64,000 nucleotides of DNA, from contig MKVE01000019.1 of NCBI GenBank assembly GCA_001898785.1, positions 1-64,000 of the forward strand, written 5' to 3'. Both the position numbers and the translations under genes were made by a program. The notes below the pieces were generated by a model that ran no database searches, had not been told where the DNA came from, and saw only the letters and a list, made by a program, of their open reading frames with translations. This DNA comes from Chryseobacterium sp. 36-9. GTDB lineage: Bacteria > Bacteroidota > Bacteroidia > Flavobacteriales > Weeksellaceae. Below, piece by piece: positions 26,352-34,792 of this stretch (the first letter of the stretch is position 1; every line of letters starts with the position of its first letter).

Positions 26352-26639
26352 TTACTTTTCCAGCTGTTCCAAAAGCGCATTAATCTTATTGATACGCTCG
26401 TTTGTATTTTTAATATTTTTATCGTTGTTTAAAGAATATACCTCTGCATTGGTTCCCAGTTTCAAAGCGCACATCGCAAGAGCATCCTGTTTGTCTCTTA
26501 CATCAAAGCTGGCTTCGAAATCCTTGATCATACTTTCTATCTGTTTTCCTACTTTACGAAGCGTTTCTTCTTCGGCAGCAGGTACATTCAGCGGATAATT
26601 TCGTCCGGCAATATTGATTGTTATTCTTCTAAAATCCAT
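26352..26639 (-). CDS. zapA: Cell-division protein ZapA
   Basis: Small protein that bundles FtsZ filaments. It has 95 residues. The N-terminal globular part (RITINIAGRNYPLNVPAAEEETLRK) and C-terminal coiled coil (about 55-95) match ZapA. I chose the ATG at 26639, giving MDFRRITINI. The longer in-frame version runs into the preceding gene. It starts two bases after the coiled-coil gene stops, so the pair is probably co-translated. A 6S-like RNA follows it. Confidence 0.88.
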   Translation of the reverse strand: MDFRRITINIAGRNYPLNVPAAEEETLRKVGKQIESMIKDFEASFDVRDKQDALAMCALKLGTNAEVYSLNNDKNIKNTNERINKINALLEQLEK

Positions 26640-26641
26640 CT

Positions 26642-26944
26642 TTATAAACCGCTGTTTTGTAGTTCGGACACGCACATATCAATTTCTTTTACCAATCTGT
26701 TGATGTGATTCTTCATCAGCCGGTTGTGTTCTGCGTTTCCGGATATTGCTGAATAGAGCTTTAATTCTTTATTTTCTTCTACTAAAATCTGGTTTCTGCG
26801 TTTTTCCTCATCATAATCTGCCTTCAGCTTTTGTAGCTCATCAGATAATTCTGCGTGTTTTTCCGAAAGATTCTTGTGCTTCTTGTAAAGACTGAGAATC
26901 TTTTTTTCCAAAACAGAAAAATTATTTTCTAATTCACTTAACAT
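26642..26944 (-). CDS. Coiled-coil protein upstream of zapA (ZapB-like)
   Basis: A 100-residue protein that is almost entirely one coiled coil (LSEKHAELSDELQKLKADYDEEKRR and on to VEENKELK), with the small tail VSELQNSGL. ZapB proteins have this shape and bind ZapA at the division ring. The sequence itself is not strongly ZapB, so the link rests on shape and the two-base spacing to zapA. The gene often upstream in Flavobacteriia, pheT, is missing here. Confidence 0.7.
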   Translation of the reverse strand: MLSELENNFSVLEKKILSLYKKHKNLSEKHAELSDELQKLKADYDEEKRRNQILVEENKELKLYSAISGNAEHNRLMKNHINRLVKEIDMCVSELQNSGL

Positions 26945-27147
26945 AACCAGAGTTAAATTCTAACTTTTACAAAAATAGGAAAAATTAATGATGAATTAAC
27001 AGGATATTATTGTTTTCTGAAAAACTAGCGGTTTTTGTTTGATTTATAAGGAATTAAAGTTTTACCAATTATTTTTTACGTTAGGATAATGCTATGTTTT
27101 AGGGTAAAACCATCTACTTTTACATAGTTGTAAAAAAAAGTTTGTCG

Positions 27148-27168
27148 CCTAACAGAGCGGGTGTTAGG
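27148..27168. repeat. Perfect short hairpin in spacer
   Basis: CCTAACA and TGTTAGG (seven bases each) around GAGCGGG. It lies in an otherwise empty spacer of about 270 bases (26945-27212) and has no T-tract, so it is not an evident terminator. Confidence 0.4.
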
Positions 27169-27183
27169 TAGATTGCTGAAAAT

Positions 27184-27204
27184 AGAGCTTCCTTGGAAAG
27201 CTCT
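27184..27204 (-). terminator. porT terminator (weak)
   Basis: Stem AGAGCTT / AAGCTCT with partly paired CC/GG inside, directly after the porT stop. The T-tract on the minus strand is only four bases. Confidence 0.55.
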
Positions 27205-27212
27205 GTTATTTT

Positions 27213-28022
27213 TTATTCAAATTTCAGGACAAACATGAATGCTCTGGATTGCAACATAGAAATAGCAGGTGTCCAATACGGAGAGGTTGTTGATTTGTCC
27301 TGGACGATCTCATTGTTTGTGAAAAATGTTCCACGGATGGCCGGTGTCAACTTAAATCTGCTGAAGTAAAACTGAATTCCCAATTCTGCAGACCAGCCAA
27401 AGTTGTGCGTTGTTGACCGAAAGGTATTTAATTGGTTGTCGTTTTCTGATGTTTGGTTGGATTGTAAATTTACCAGATAATTGATACCCGCAGCAGCGTA
27501 AGGGCGGGAATTATACCAACGATCTCCATGAATTTCTAACATGATAGGAATATCTACATAAGTAGATTTTACAATTTTCTTAATATCAACATCGGTTGGT
27601 TCAGTTATGACTGTTGTAGAACTTCCATCTGGTAAAGGAAAACCTCCAGGATATAATTCATTGATGTGATCAAAAGTCTTAAAGGTCAAATCTCTCTGTA
27701 CAAAATGCAAACCCGGCTCTATCCTGAGATCAAGGAATTCATTAAGTCTCATTTTTCCAATTAATCCTGCTCCAAAACTGTAAGTGGATTTGGATTCGAC
27801 AAGACTCTGATTGCCATCCATCCCATAAGTAGGATTAAGGACCATTTTATAATCAAAATTATTACCAGCCAGGAAAAATCCCCAGCTAAATTTTTGCAGA
27901 TCAAAGTCTTCCAAATTATCTGGTCTGTCCTTTGTCCTGAAAAGATTATTGAAAGTCTGAGCATTAAAATTACTGCTCAAAAGTACTGCAAATGATAAAA
28001 TTTTGATAAAACGCTGCTTCAT
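27213..28022 (-). CDS. porT: T9SS outer-membrane barrel protein PorT
   Basis: Component of the type IX secretion system. It has 269 residues, with a signal peptide ending in NFNAQ, and an eight-stranded barrel with strands such as GAGLIGKMRLNEFLDLRIEPGLHF and AELGIQFYFSRFKLTPAIRG. Its start codon lies one base after the menG stop. The menG-porT pairing is the known arrangement in Flavobacterium johnsoniae and relatives, which strengthens the identification. It ends in an aromatic Phe-rich strand (MFVLKFE), as outer-membrane barrels do. Confidence 0.85.
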   Translation of the reverse strand: MKQRFIKILSFAVLLSSNFNAQTFNNLFRTKDRPDNLEDFDLQKFSWGFFLAGNNFDYKMVLNPTYGMDGNQSLVESKSTYSFGAGLIGKMRLNEFLDLRIEPGLHFVQRDLTFKTFDHINELYPGGFPLPDGSSTTVITEPTDVDIKKIVKSTYVDIPIMLEIHGDRWYNSRPYAAAGINYLVNLQSNQTSENDNQLNTFRSTTHNFGWSAELGIQFYFSRFKLTPAIRGTFFTNNEIVQDKSTTSPYWTPAISMLQSRAFMFVLKFE

Positions 28023-28023
28023 T

Positions 28024-28749
28024 CTATTTCGTAGCTTTATAAATGGTGGCTATCCCTAAACTTAGTTTTTTGTATTCTACTTTTTTGAAACCTGTATTCA
28101 GAAGAATGGTTTTCATTTTTTCTCCAAAAGGAAAAGCGTTTACAGAATCCGGAAGATAAGAGTAGGCTCTGTTATCTTTAGAAACCAAACGCCCGATTGC
28201 AGGCAAAATGTTCTTGAAATAGAACATGTAGAAAGGTCCTAAAAATCCTTCAACTTTTGAAAACTCTAATATATAAATACTTTTGTTCTCTTTCACTACT
28301 CTTCTCAGTTCTGCTAATCCTTTTTCCAGGTTTTCAAAATTTCTTACTCCAAATGCAACGGTAACTCCATCAAATTTATTGTCCTCAAACGGAAGTTGTT
28401 CCGCATCACCTTTCTGCATCGTAATTTTATTGTCAAGATTCTGTTTCTTGATTTTCTCGATCCCAACGTTCAGCATTTGTTGTGAAAGGTCAAGCCCGAC
28501 AACATTTGCACCGGTTCCTTTTTGTACAGTGATCGCCAAATCTCCTGTTCCTGTTGCAACATCTAAAACCAACTCCGGCTTATCTTGTTTCAACATTTCC
28601 ACCAGTTTATTTCTCCAGATCACATCAATCTTCATAGATAAAACATGATTTAGGAGATCATATTTTGGCGCAATATTGTCAAACATATCTTCAACCTGGC
28701 TTTTCTTGCTGTTGTCAGAATTATATGGTGTTACTTTGTTGTGTTCCAA
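28024..28749 (-). CDS. menG: Demethylmenaquinone methyltransferase
   Basis: SAM-dependent C-methyltransferase that makes menaquinone from demethylmenaquinone (the UbiE/MenG family). It has 241 residues. The SAM motif LDVATGTGDLA is near residue 62. UbiE signature segments are YDLLNHVLSMKIDVIWR (about 30) and the conserved RVVKENKSIYILEFSKVE. The fold is complete. Bacteroidetes respire with menaquinone, so MenG is the relevant activity. It is transcribed with porT. Confidence 0.93.
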   Translation of the reverse strand: MEHNKVTPYNSDNSKKSQVEDMFDNIAPKYDLLNHVLSMKIDVIWRNKLVEMLKQDKPELVLDVATGTGDLAITVQKGTGANVVGLDLSQQMLNVGIEKIKKQNLDNKITMQKGDAEQLPFEDNKFDGVTVAFGVRNFENLEKGLAELRRVVKENKSIYILEFSKVEGFLGPFYMFYFKNILPAIGRLVSKDNRAYSYLPDSVNAFPFGEKMKTILLNTGFKKVEYKKLSLGIATIYKATK

Positions 28750-28796
28750 TGTTATAAATTATGGTAAGTTAATATGAGAATATAAATTCAGGGGAG

Positions 28797-29369
28797 TTAG
28801 AATTTATAATAATTGTTATAATAATTGATGAAATCCTGCTTTCTGAAAATCTTTGATCTGCTTTCTACTTTCGCTACGTTTTTGATAACCCGGTCATAAT
28901 CTTCGTCAAGGTTGTAGTAAAAGTCTTCGGAATAAAGCTTGTTCATTTTTTTAACATCGCCAAGATATTGCTTTTTATCAATCTGGATTCCTGGTTTTGT
29001 GGCCATCAACGAATCTTTGTTCAGACCATAACCGTAATATTGATTGTTAATGTAATAGTCTTTGTGCGTGATATTCAGAAGCCCTCTTAATTTATTAACC
29101 GTAAAAGTTGAATCGTAAAGCATCTGTTTATTTTGATCAAAAACTTTCACGCTGTTTTTTCCTTTGTTGAGATCAACTTTCAGATATTGTCCTGCGGATA
29201 GTATTTTTTCCTCACCATTATTGATTTTGAAATAATAAGTTTCCGGTGTAGGATTGTCTACGAGATAATAATTCGGTTTTGCCAAAAACAAAAAGTAAAT
29301 CGCAAAAGCAAATCCCATTGCCAACAAAGAAAAAATCAAACCTTTTACTGGTGCACTCAGATTTTTCAT
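28797..29369 (-). CDS. Membrane-anchored protein of unknown function
   Basis: I do not recognise a family. It has 190 residues, with one N-terminal membrane helix (about 10-31), then an exported beta-rich part (LVDNPTPETYYFKINNGEEKI, about 36-75) and a helical C-terminus rich in Tyr, Asp and Asn (SEDFYYNLDEDYDRVIKNV, ending NYYNNYYKF). It lies between ribD and menG on the same strand, with gaps of about 50-60 bases, so it may share their transcript. No enzymatic motif is evident. Confidence 0.75.
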   Translation of the reverse strand: MKNLSAPVKGLIFSLLAMGFAFAIYFLFLAKPNYYLVDNPTPETYYFKINNGEEKILSAGQYLKVDLNKGKNSVKVFDQNKQMLYDSTFTVNKLRGLLNITHKDYYINNQYYGYGLNKDSLMATKPGIQIDKKQYLGDVKKMNKLYSEDFYYNLDEDYDRVIKNVAKVESRSKIFRKQDFINYYNNYYKF

Positions 29370-29430
29370 AGAATGAAAATCAAATTAAAGATGCGAATTT
29401 ACGGATTTTTTCTGAGCTGTAATTCTGATA

Positions 29431-30483
29431 TTAATCAAGACTTCCGTTACTGAAAAATAACACTTCGGTGTCTCTCAGGTTTTGAGTTTTCTCAGGTTCA
29501 AAATCAAAATTAGGAGCTTGTGTCCCTGTTTTTAGATTTAAGTTCGGATTTTTAAAAATCAGGGCTTCATCCCAAAGATTTTTATTGATGGATTCTTGTA
29601 GTGTAAATCTTCCGCCTTCGATAATCACAGATTGAATTTGCAATTCATACAGTTTTTCTAAAATCTGACTGATTGAGTTTTCTCTTTCGATCCTGATGAA
29701 TTTCAGATTGTTATCTTCGACGTTTTTAACCGAATTAAAAATAATTGTTTTAGCTTCGTCATTATAAATATTAGAATTTTCAGAGACTTCGAGATTGAAA
29801 TCAATCAAAATTCTAATAGGATTTTTCCCTTCAATTTCTCTTACAGTCAAACTCGGGTTGTCATGAAGTGCCGTGTTTTTTCCAATTAGAATAGCGTGCT
29901 CTTCACTTCTCATCTGATGAACCAATTGCTTTGAAAGAGAATTACTGATTGGATAAGGTCTGAAGTCTTTATCCATAAAGCCATCTGCGGACTGCGCCCA
30001 TTTCAAAATGATGAAAGGCCTTTTTCTCTCATGATAAGTGAAAAATTGTTTATTGAGTCGTCTGCATTCGTCTTCGAGAATTCCGGAAATAGCTTCAATT
30101 CCTGCATCGGTAATGATTTTTTTTCCTTTGCCATTCACTTTGTCATGGCTATCCATTGCACCGATTACTACTTTTTTGAACCCCAGTTCTTTAATCTTAA
30201 GAGCGCAGGGTGGCGTTTTTCCAAAATGAGCACAAGGTTCCAGTGAAACGTAAATAGTGGATTCCGGGATCAGATGTTGGTCTTCGTCTTTAATCGAATT
30301 AATTGCATTGATTTCTGCGTGAGGTTCGCCTGCTTTCTTGTGAAAGCCTTCGCCGATAATTCGGTCATTATAAACGATTACCGAACCGACTAAAGGATTC
30401 GGGTAAGTTTTCCCCAAGGCTTTTTCGGCTAATTCTATACAACGTTTGATGTAAAACTCATCATCATTTTTAACTTCTGACAT
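29431..30483 (-). CDS. ribD: Bifunctional riboflavin deaminase/reductase RibD
   Basis: Performs two steps of riboflavin synthesis: deamination of the pyrimidine intermediate and reduction of its ribosyl group. It has 350 residues. The N-terminal deaminase has the zinc site GEPHAEINAI plus EPCAHFGKTPPC (about 53-90). The C-terminal reductase (about 155-345) has KWAQSADGFMD and a VIIEGG segment. The reductase is slightly divergent, as is usual in Bacteroidetes. No FMN riboswitch is visible upstream. Confidence 0.93.
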   Translation of the reverse strand: MSEVKNDDEFYIKRCIELAEKALGKTYPNPLVGSVIVYNDRIIGEGFHKKAGEPHAEINAINSIKDEDQHLIPESTIYVSLEPCAHFGKTPPCALKIKELGFKKVVIGAMDSHDKVNGKGKKIITDAGIEAISGILEDECRRLNKQFFTYHERKRPFIILKWAQSADGFMDKDFRPYPISNSLSKQLVHQMRSEEHAILIGKNTALHDNPSLTVREIEGKNPIRILIDFNLEVSENSNIYNDEAKTIIFNSVKNVEDNNLKFIRIERENSISQILEKLYELQIQSVIIEGGRFTLQESINKNLWDEALIFKNPNLNLKTGTQAPNFDFEPEKTQNLRDTEVLFFSNGSLD

Positions 30484-30507
30484 CTTTAATCTAACTTCAA
30501 ATTAAAT

Positions 30508-31161
30508 TTATTTCTTCGGTTCTACAGCTGTCGGTTTATAAGTTACAGTGGGAATTGCAGTTGTGATAACAGCTTCCATCAATTTGTTTCTTTCTTTGGA
30601 TAGGGCTTTGCTGGAATATTTCAAATCACCGGCAATTCTTTTTGAATAAGAAAAAATCAGGAAAGATTTTTTACCGTTGGTATCAAAATTTTTGAATCGA
30701 TCAATATTATATTCTGCATAAGATTCGCCTTCTTTTGGAACAACCGTTACGAGATAATCTACAATAATTTCCTTACCATCAGGACTTTCGGTCACGCTAA
30801 CAAATGAATATTTGTCCTGAGTCCTTTCTTTTCTATTCTCAACGTATTCTACTTTTTGTTTAACAGCCATTTCGATATCAATCTCTTTATCGAAGTAAGA
30901 GATATTGATAAGTTCTTTGTAATTGTTGAAATCGTCGTCCCTTAAAATATATTGCTGCTGCGCCCAGGTTGCCGAATTTTGTTTGCTCCAGGTTAGGAAA
31001 TATTCATTGCCATTGAAGGTTAATGGTCCCGGAATATTAAGTCTGTCAATCACTTCAACAGGAGCAGGAGCTGTAGTTTCTTCTGTTTTAGTTTCCTGAG
31101 AGTGAATAAGGGATGAAAAAGCTAAGCCGATTGAAATAGCAAGTAGGTTTCTGATTTTCAT
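30508..31161 (-). CDS. Secreted protein of unknown function
   Basis: A 217-residue protein with a signal peptide (MKIRNLLAISIGLAFSSLIHSQ) followed by a Glu/Thr/Pro linker. A single alpha/beta domain (about 45-205) includes GPLTFNGNEYFLTWSKQ, SFVSVTESPDGKEIIVDYLV and KSFLIFSYSKRIAGDLKYSSK. I do not recognise the family. No metal or nucleophile motif stands out. It precedes ribD by 24 bases on the same strand and may share its promoter without sharing function. Confidence 0.72.
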   Translation of the reverse strand: MKIRNLLAISIGLAFSSLIHSQETKTEETTAPAPVEVIDRLNIPGPLTFNGNEYFLTWSKQNSATWAQQQYILRDDDFNNYKELINISYFDKEIDIEMAVKQKVEYVENRKERTQDKYSFVSVTESPDGKEIIVDYLVTVVPKEGESYAEYNIDRFKNFDTNGKKSFLIFSYSKRIAGDLKYSSKALSKERNKLMEAVITTAIPTVTYKPTAVEPKK

Positions 31162-31201
31162 ATATTTTAGATTTGTTGTTTGTATCTAATTACCTTCTAA
31201 T

Positions 31202-31891
31202 TTATTTTTCAGAATCAATTTCCTTTAGGATTTGATTAATCTGATTTAATGCATTTTGATATTCATCGATCAAGCCTTTACTATTATAACTCAAATTAGA
31301 ATAATTAGACTGCATTCTTTGACTTTTATAAAAATCGGATAAATTAAGATTACCGGGATCCGCATCTTTTATTTTCAGTTGTTCAGAATTTAGAAAATTA
31401 ACTCTGAATGTCAGATTAGGTAAAGTTTGTTGATAATATGCCAAAATTTGGTTCTTTAAAGAATCGTTTTCTATTGTTCCAATTTTACCACTCGATTTGA
31501 AACCTTCATATCTTCCAACATTGAAAGCAGAGCCCAAAAGATAAAAATTTGAATGAGAACCTACCAAACTATCTGTTACAGGTATTTTTTGGTTTTTTAA
31601 AGAGAGAATAAATTTATAATCACTATCAAGACTTGACAATATTTTTTTATTTTCTTCAATCAGTTTTGCATCTGCTTCCAGATCAGTTTTCAGTTCTTTT
31701 AGAAATTTGTTAGATTCTTTTTGCTCGTGTCTGTGCTCGCTCCAGCCGTGAAGCCAAATAGAAAGTGATACTGCAAAAACAATAATAAAGATTTCGACAA
31801 TGATTTCTTTAATTTTTTCGTTGACTGTATGTTTTGGATTTTTTACAGTTTTATAAATTTTTCTGGAATGTTTGCTGATTTCTTCTTGCAT
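31202..31891 (-). CDS. DUF6090 family membrane protein
   Basis: A 229-residue protein with a cytoplasmic, charged N-terminus, one membrane helix (about 30-52, EIFIIVFAVSLSIWLHGW) and a helical extracytoplasmic part. The stretch WSEHRHEQKESNKFLKELKTDLEAD is the family signature of DUF6090, found mostly in Bacteroidetes. Function is unknown. It stands between the secreted gene and nadE on the same strand. Confidence 0.8.
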   Translation of the reverse strand: MQEEISKHSRKIYKTVKNPKHTVNEKIKEIIVEIFIIVFAVSLSIWLHGWSEHRHEQKESNKFLKELKTDLEADAKLIEENKKILSSLDSDYKFILSLKNQKIPVTDSLVGSHSNFYLLGSAFNVGRYEGFKSSGKIGTIENDSLKNQILAYYQQTLPNLTFRVNFLNSEQLKIKDADPGNLNLSDFYKSQRMQSNYSNLSYNSKGLIDEYQNALNQINQILKEIDSEK

Positions 31892-31927
31892 AAACTATTG
31901 TTTTTGTAGTTGTCAAAAAATTAAATT

Positions 31928-32719
31928 CTATTTTAATTCTTGCGGAATCTCACAAACAGGAATTGGATTCATCTTATGTTGAGTTGCTCTGTTGAATCTC
32001 AGATAAATTTCCATCACTTCTTTTTCTCTCCCGCTAAAATCTTCTGCATTTTTTCCTGCGATCTGCTGTTCCATTGCCCATTCCAATTCCGGATAAGTAG
32101 CGCCAATTTGATCTTCATCCGTTCTTTCAACTTCCCAAAGTCCGTCTGTTGGTTTTGCTTTTTGAATACTTTCAAGAATTCCTAATTCTTTTGCAATTTC
32201 GTAAACCTGAGTTTTATAAAGATCAGCAATAGGAGAGATGTCAACACCACCGTCGCCATATTTTGTGAAAAATCCGACTCCGAAATCCTCCACTTTATTT
32301 CCTGTTCCGGTTACCAATAATCCGTTGATTTGACCATAATAATAAAGCGTTATCATTCTCAGTCTTGATCTCGTGTTGGCTTCAGCCAGATTTTTATTAG
32401 GTGAGTCATCTTTGTAACCTTCCGTCGTTTTTTCAAAACTTTCAAAGGTCGGTGTTAGGTTAACAGTAAAGCCTTCAACATTGGAGAAATTGGATTTGAG
32501 GAAATCGATGTGATCTTGTGCTCTATCTACCTGATCGGGCTTTTGACGGATTGGCATTTCCAGGACCAAAGTTTGTAATCCGGTTTTTGCTGCTAAAGTT
32601 GAAACAACTGCCGAATCAATTCCTCCGGAAACACCGACAACGAAACCTTTTGAATTAGCTTTGATTGCATAATCTTTTAGCCAGTTAACGATATGATCTA
32701 TTACTTTTTGTGTCTGCAT
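31928..32719 (-). CDS. nadE: Ammonia-dependent NAD+ synthetase
   Basis: Last step of NAD synthesis: amidation of deamido-NAD with ammonia. It has 263 residues and lacks the N-terminal glutaminase domain, so it must use free ammonia. The P-loop pyrophosphatase motif GVSGGIDSAV is near residues 28-37. The NAD-site segments NTRSRLRMITLYYYG and GTGNKVEDFGVGFFTKYGDGGVDI are complete. In Flavobacteriia it commonly lies beside gldB/gldC, as here. Confidence 0.95.
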   Translation of the reverse strand: MQTQKVIDHIVNWLKDYAIKANSKGFVVGVSGGIDSAVVSTLAAKTGLQTLVLEMPIRQKPDQVDRAQDHIDFLKSNFSNVEGFTVNLTPTFESFEKTTEGYKDDSPNKNLAEANTRSRLRMITLYYYGQINGLLVTGTGNKVEDFGVGFFTKYGDGGVDISPIADLYKTQVYEIAKELGILESIQKAKPTDGLWEVERTDEDQIGATYPELEWAMEQQIAGKNAEDFSGREKEVMEIYLRFNRATQHKMNPIPVCEIPQELK

Positions 32720-32724
32720 TATTT

Positions 32725-33255
32725 TTATTTTCTATTATTTTTTTCTAATTCGTACCAATTACAAATATCACCTTTATCAAGAAAAGTTCCTTTATTTTCA
32801 AAACCTAATTTTGTGAGAATACGATTGGAAGATTCATTTCCAACATCAGCGTAAGCATAGATTTTATCAGTATTCAGTTGATTGAAGCCAAGATCTAATG
32901 AAGCTATTGCTGATTCAGTTGCGTAACCTTTTCCCCAAAATTCGGGCAGAAAACGATAGCCTAATTCATATACATTTTTGAAGCCGTTCACTTCCTCTGT
33001 CAAAAGTTTAATTCCGCTCCAGCCAATAAACTGATTGCTTTCTTTTTCAATAACTGCTAATCTCCCTGTTCCGTTTTTTTCGTATTGATTCAGAATATTA
33101 TTAATCATTTTTGCGGATTCTTGTTTGTTGGTCACAGGCGGAACTCCAACATATTTCATCACTTCAGGATTGCTGTCAAGTAAGAAAATGTTGTCAATAT
33201 CTTTCTGTGCTAATTTTCTTAACATCAATCTTTCTGTAATTATTGGGAGCTTCAT
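32725..33255 (-). CDS. GNAT N-acetyltransferase (RimJ/RimL type)
   Basis: A 176-residue acetyltransferase of the RimJ/RimL branch, which often modifies ribosomal proteins or small amines. ITERLMLRKLAQKDIDNIF opens the fold. The acetyl-CoA motif GYRFLPEFWGKGYATES (about 113-129) and the SSNRILTKLGFENKG segment are intact. Its start overlaps divergently with the region before gldB. It ends five bases before nadE begins on the same strand. Substrate is unknown. Confidence 0.87.
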   Translation of the reverse strand: MKLPIITERLMLRKLAQKDIDNIFLLDSNPEVMKYVGVPPVTNKQESAKMINNILNQYEKNGTGRLAVIEKESNQFIGWSGIKLLTEEVNGFKNVYELGYRFLPEFWGKGYATESAIASLDLGFNQLNTDKIYAYADVGNESSNRILTKLGFENKGTFLDKGDICNWYELEKNNRK

Positions 33256-33266
33256 CTATTAAAATT

Positions 33267-33274
33267 GTATTTTT
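33267..33274 (+). promoter_or_regulatory. Flavobacterial -7 box TATTTTTG
   Basis: TAnnTTTG match 28 bases upstream of the gldB ATG. Confidence 0.5.
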
Positions 33275-33302
33275 GCTTTTCGAAAATCTTAATGTAAAAA
33301 TA

Positions 33303-34286
33303 ATGAAGTTTTTCAGATATATCACGATTTCTACGGTTTTAGTTTTTGGATTGATTTCCTGCAAAAAAGAAAATGAAAACCAATGGAATATCGAAATCAA
33401 AAATCCTGTCAAAAAAATAGAAATCACAGATCTGTCCGGTGAATTTTACAATTCATCAGTGAGTTTGGACAATTTCAAAGCAAAATATCCCTGGTTTCAA
33501 GGCTCAGTTCCGGATTCTGAATATGGTGAAAGAAGAAAAGATACAATGGAAGTTCGGATTTATAAAGAAGCGATTTCCAAGATTGATAAAACTAAGTTAA
33601 ATAAAGATTTAATCGATCTTTTTTCACGAATCAAAAACTATTTTCCGAATTTTATTCCACCCCATATTTATTTATATTCATCAGTTATTGATCCGCAAAA
33701 TGTAACGGATCCGATATTCCTGAGAGAAGATCAGAATATGCTTTTTGTTGATATCACAGGTTTTCTAGGAAATGGAAACAAGAACTACAAAGGTTTGGAA
33801 TTATATTTTCAAAAATCGATGAATCCGGAAAATTTGGTTCCTAAAATTTCGGCATTTTTTGCTGCGAGATTAGTTCCTGTGCCTTTGGATCAACAGAAAT
33901 TTCTTGATCAAATGGTTTATCAGGGAAAGATTCAGATTCTTCAGGATGCATTTTTACCTAATGTTCCGGATTATTTGAAAATCAATTATACCAAAGAACA
34001 ATACGATTGGGCGGTTGCTAATGAAGCCAACATCTGGAATTATTTTGTAGAAAGCGATTTGTTGTTCAGTGCAGACCCGAATCTTTCCGAAAGATTCATC
34101 ACGCCTGGACCATTTTCAAAATTCTATACGGAAGTCGATAGGGAAAGCTCTCCGCAGATTGCGATCTGGACAGGCTGGCAGATTTGTAAACATTATCTGA
34201 AAGCTCATCCTGAAGAAAAACTACAAGTGTTTTTGAAAAAGAATGCAACAGAAATCTTCAATGGCTCAGAATACAGACCAAAATAA
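33303..34286 (+). CDS. gldB: Gliding motility lipoprotein GldB
   Basis: Lipoprotein required for gliding in Flavobacterium johnsoniae. It has 327 residues. The signal peptide ends in the lipobox GLISC (Cys at about 19). The body is all-helical with the family segments KWP-like YPWFQGSVPDSEYGERR, IYLYSSVIDPQNV and SPQIAIWTGWQICKHYLKAHPEE. I chose the ATG at 33303, which starts the lipoprotein signal peptide. gldC follows 86 bases later. Many non-gliding Chryseobacterium species keep gldB, so motility is not implied. Confidence 0.87.
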   Translation: MKFFRYITISTVLVFGLISCKKENENQWNIEIKNPVKKIEITDLSGEFYNSSVSLDNFKAKYPWFQGSVPDSEYGERRKDTMEVRIYKEAISKIDKTKLNKDLIDLFSRIKNYFPNFIPPHIYLYSSVIDPQNVTDPIFLREDQNMLFVDITGFLGNGNKNYKGLELYFQKSMNPENLVPKISAFFAARLVPVPLDQQKFLDQMVYQGKIQILQDAFLPNVPDYLKINYTKEQYDWAVANEANIWNYFVESDLLFSADPNLSERFITPGPFSKFYTEVDRESSPQIAIWTGWQICKHYLKAHPEEKLQVFLKKNATEIFNGSEYRPK

Positions 34287-34372
34287 TTATTAGTTATGAA
34301 TTATTAATTATGAGTTTCATTTTCAGAATCACTTAATTTCTAAATATTTAAAATTTTATAAGAATAAAATCA

Positions 34373-34699
34373 ATGAAAAAAACAAAAATAGTTATAGATG
34401 TGGAACTGGACGATAATCACGTTCCGGAAAAAATGTTTTGGAAAGCCGAAGATGGCGGCATCAAGAGACAGGAAACCAAAGCTGCGATGATTTCCGTTTG
34501 GGACAGCAAAGCTATGGAAGCACTTAGAATCGATCTTTGGACAAAAGATATGCCTGTTGACGAAATGAAAAGGTTTTTCCACCAAATCTTAGTTTCCATC
34601 GGACATACTTACGAAAGAGCAACCAGTGAAGAAGATGTAGCGCAATGGATTGGAGAAATGGCTGAGGAATTTGCTGTGAAGTCGGCGATAAAAATGTAA
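34373..34699 (+). CDS. gldC: Gliding motility protein GldC
   Basis: A 108-residue cytoplasmic protein matching GldC, which aids GldB function in Flavobacterium. It has the characteristic stretch IDVELDDNHVPEKMFWKAEDGG and TYERATSEEDVAQWIGEMAEEFA. There is no signal peptide and no membrane segment. It follows gldB, and the pair is probably one transcript. Confidence 0.87.
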   Translation: MKKTKIVIDVELDDNHVPEKMFWKAEDGGIKRQETKAAMISVWDSKAMEALRIDLWTKDMPVDEMKRFFHQILVSIGHTYERATSEEDVAQWIGEMAEEFAVKSAIKM

Positions 34700-34709
34700 A
34701 AAAATAATG

Positions 34710-34773
34710 TACCAATGTAAACGTATAACAATGTAACAATCTTTAAGCATTGGTAAACTGATACATTGTTATA
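34710..34773. repeat. AT-rich intergenic inverted repeat before metB
   Basis: A perfect 12-base inverted repeat (34724-34735 TATAACAATGTA with 34762-34773) and a nested perfect eight-base one (TACCAATG near 34710 with CATTGGTA near 34748). The two foldings overlap, so they alternate. It fills the spacer between gldC and metB. Confidence 0.5.
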
Positions 34774-34792
34774 TTGCTAAATTATAAATAAT

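Noticed and set aside
28283-28648. 121-codon open frame opposite menG
   Set aside because: It is a shadow of the coding bias of menG, with no start signal or family match.
30484-30507. FMN riboswitch before ribD
   Set aside because: The gene follows another by 24 bases, and no RFN-element sequence is present.
33303-34699. Proof of gliding motility from gldB and gldC
   Set aside because: Many non-gliding Chryseobacterium strains keep these genes; the other gld and spr genes are not in the window.
34700-34792. SAM riboswitch before metB
   Set aside because: None of the conserved helices or the core sequence of SAM-I or SAM-II can be seen; only AT-rich inverted repeats are present.
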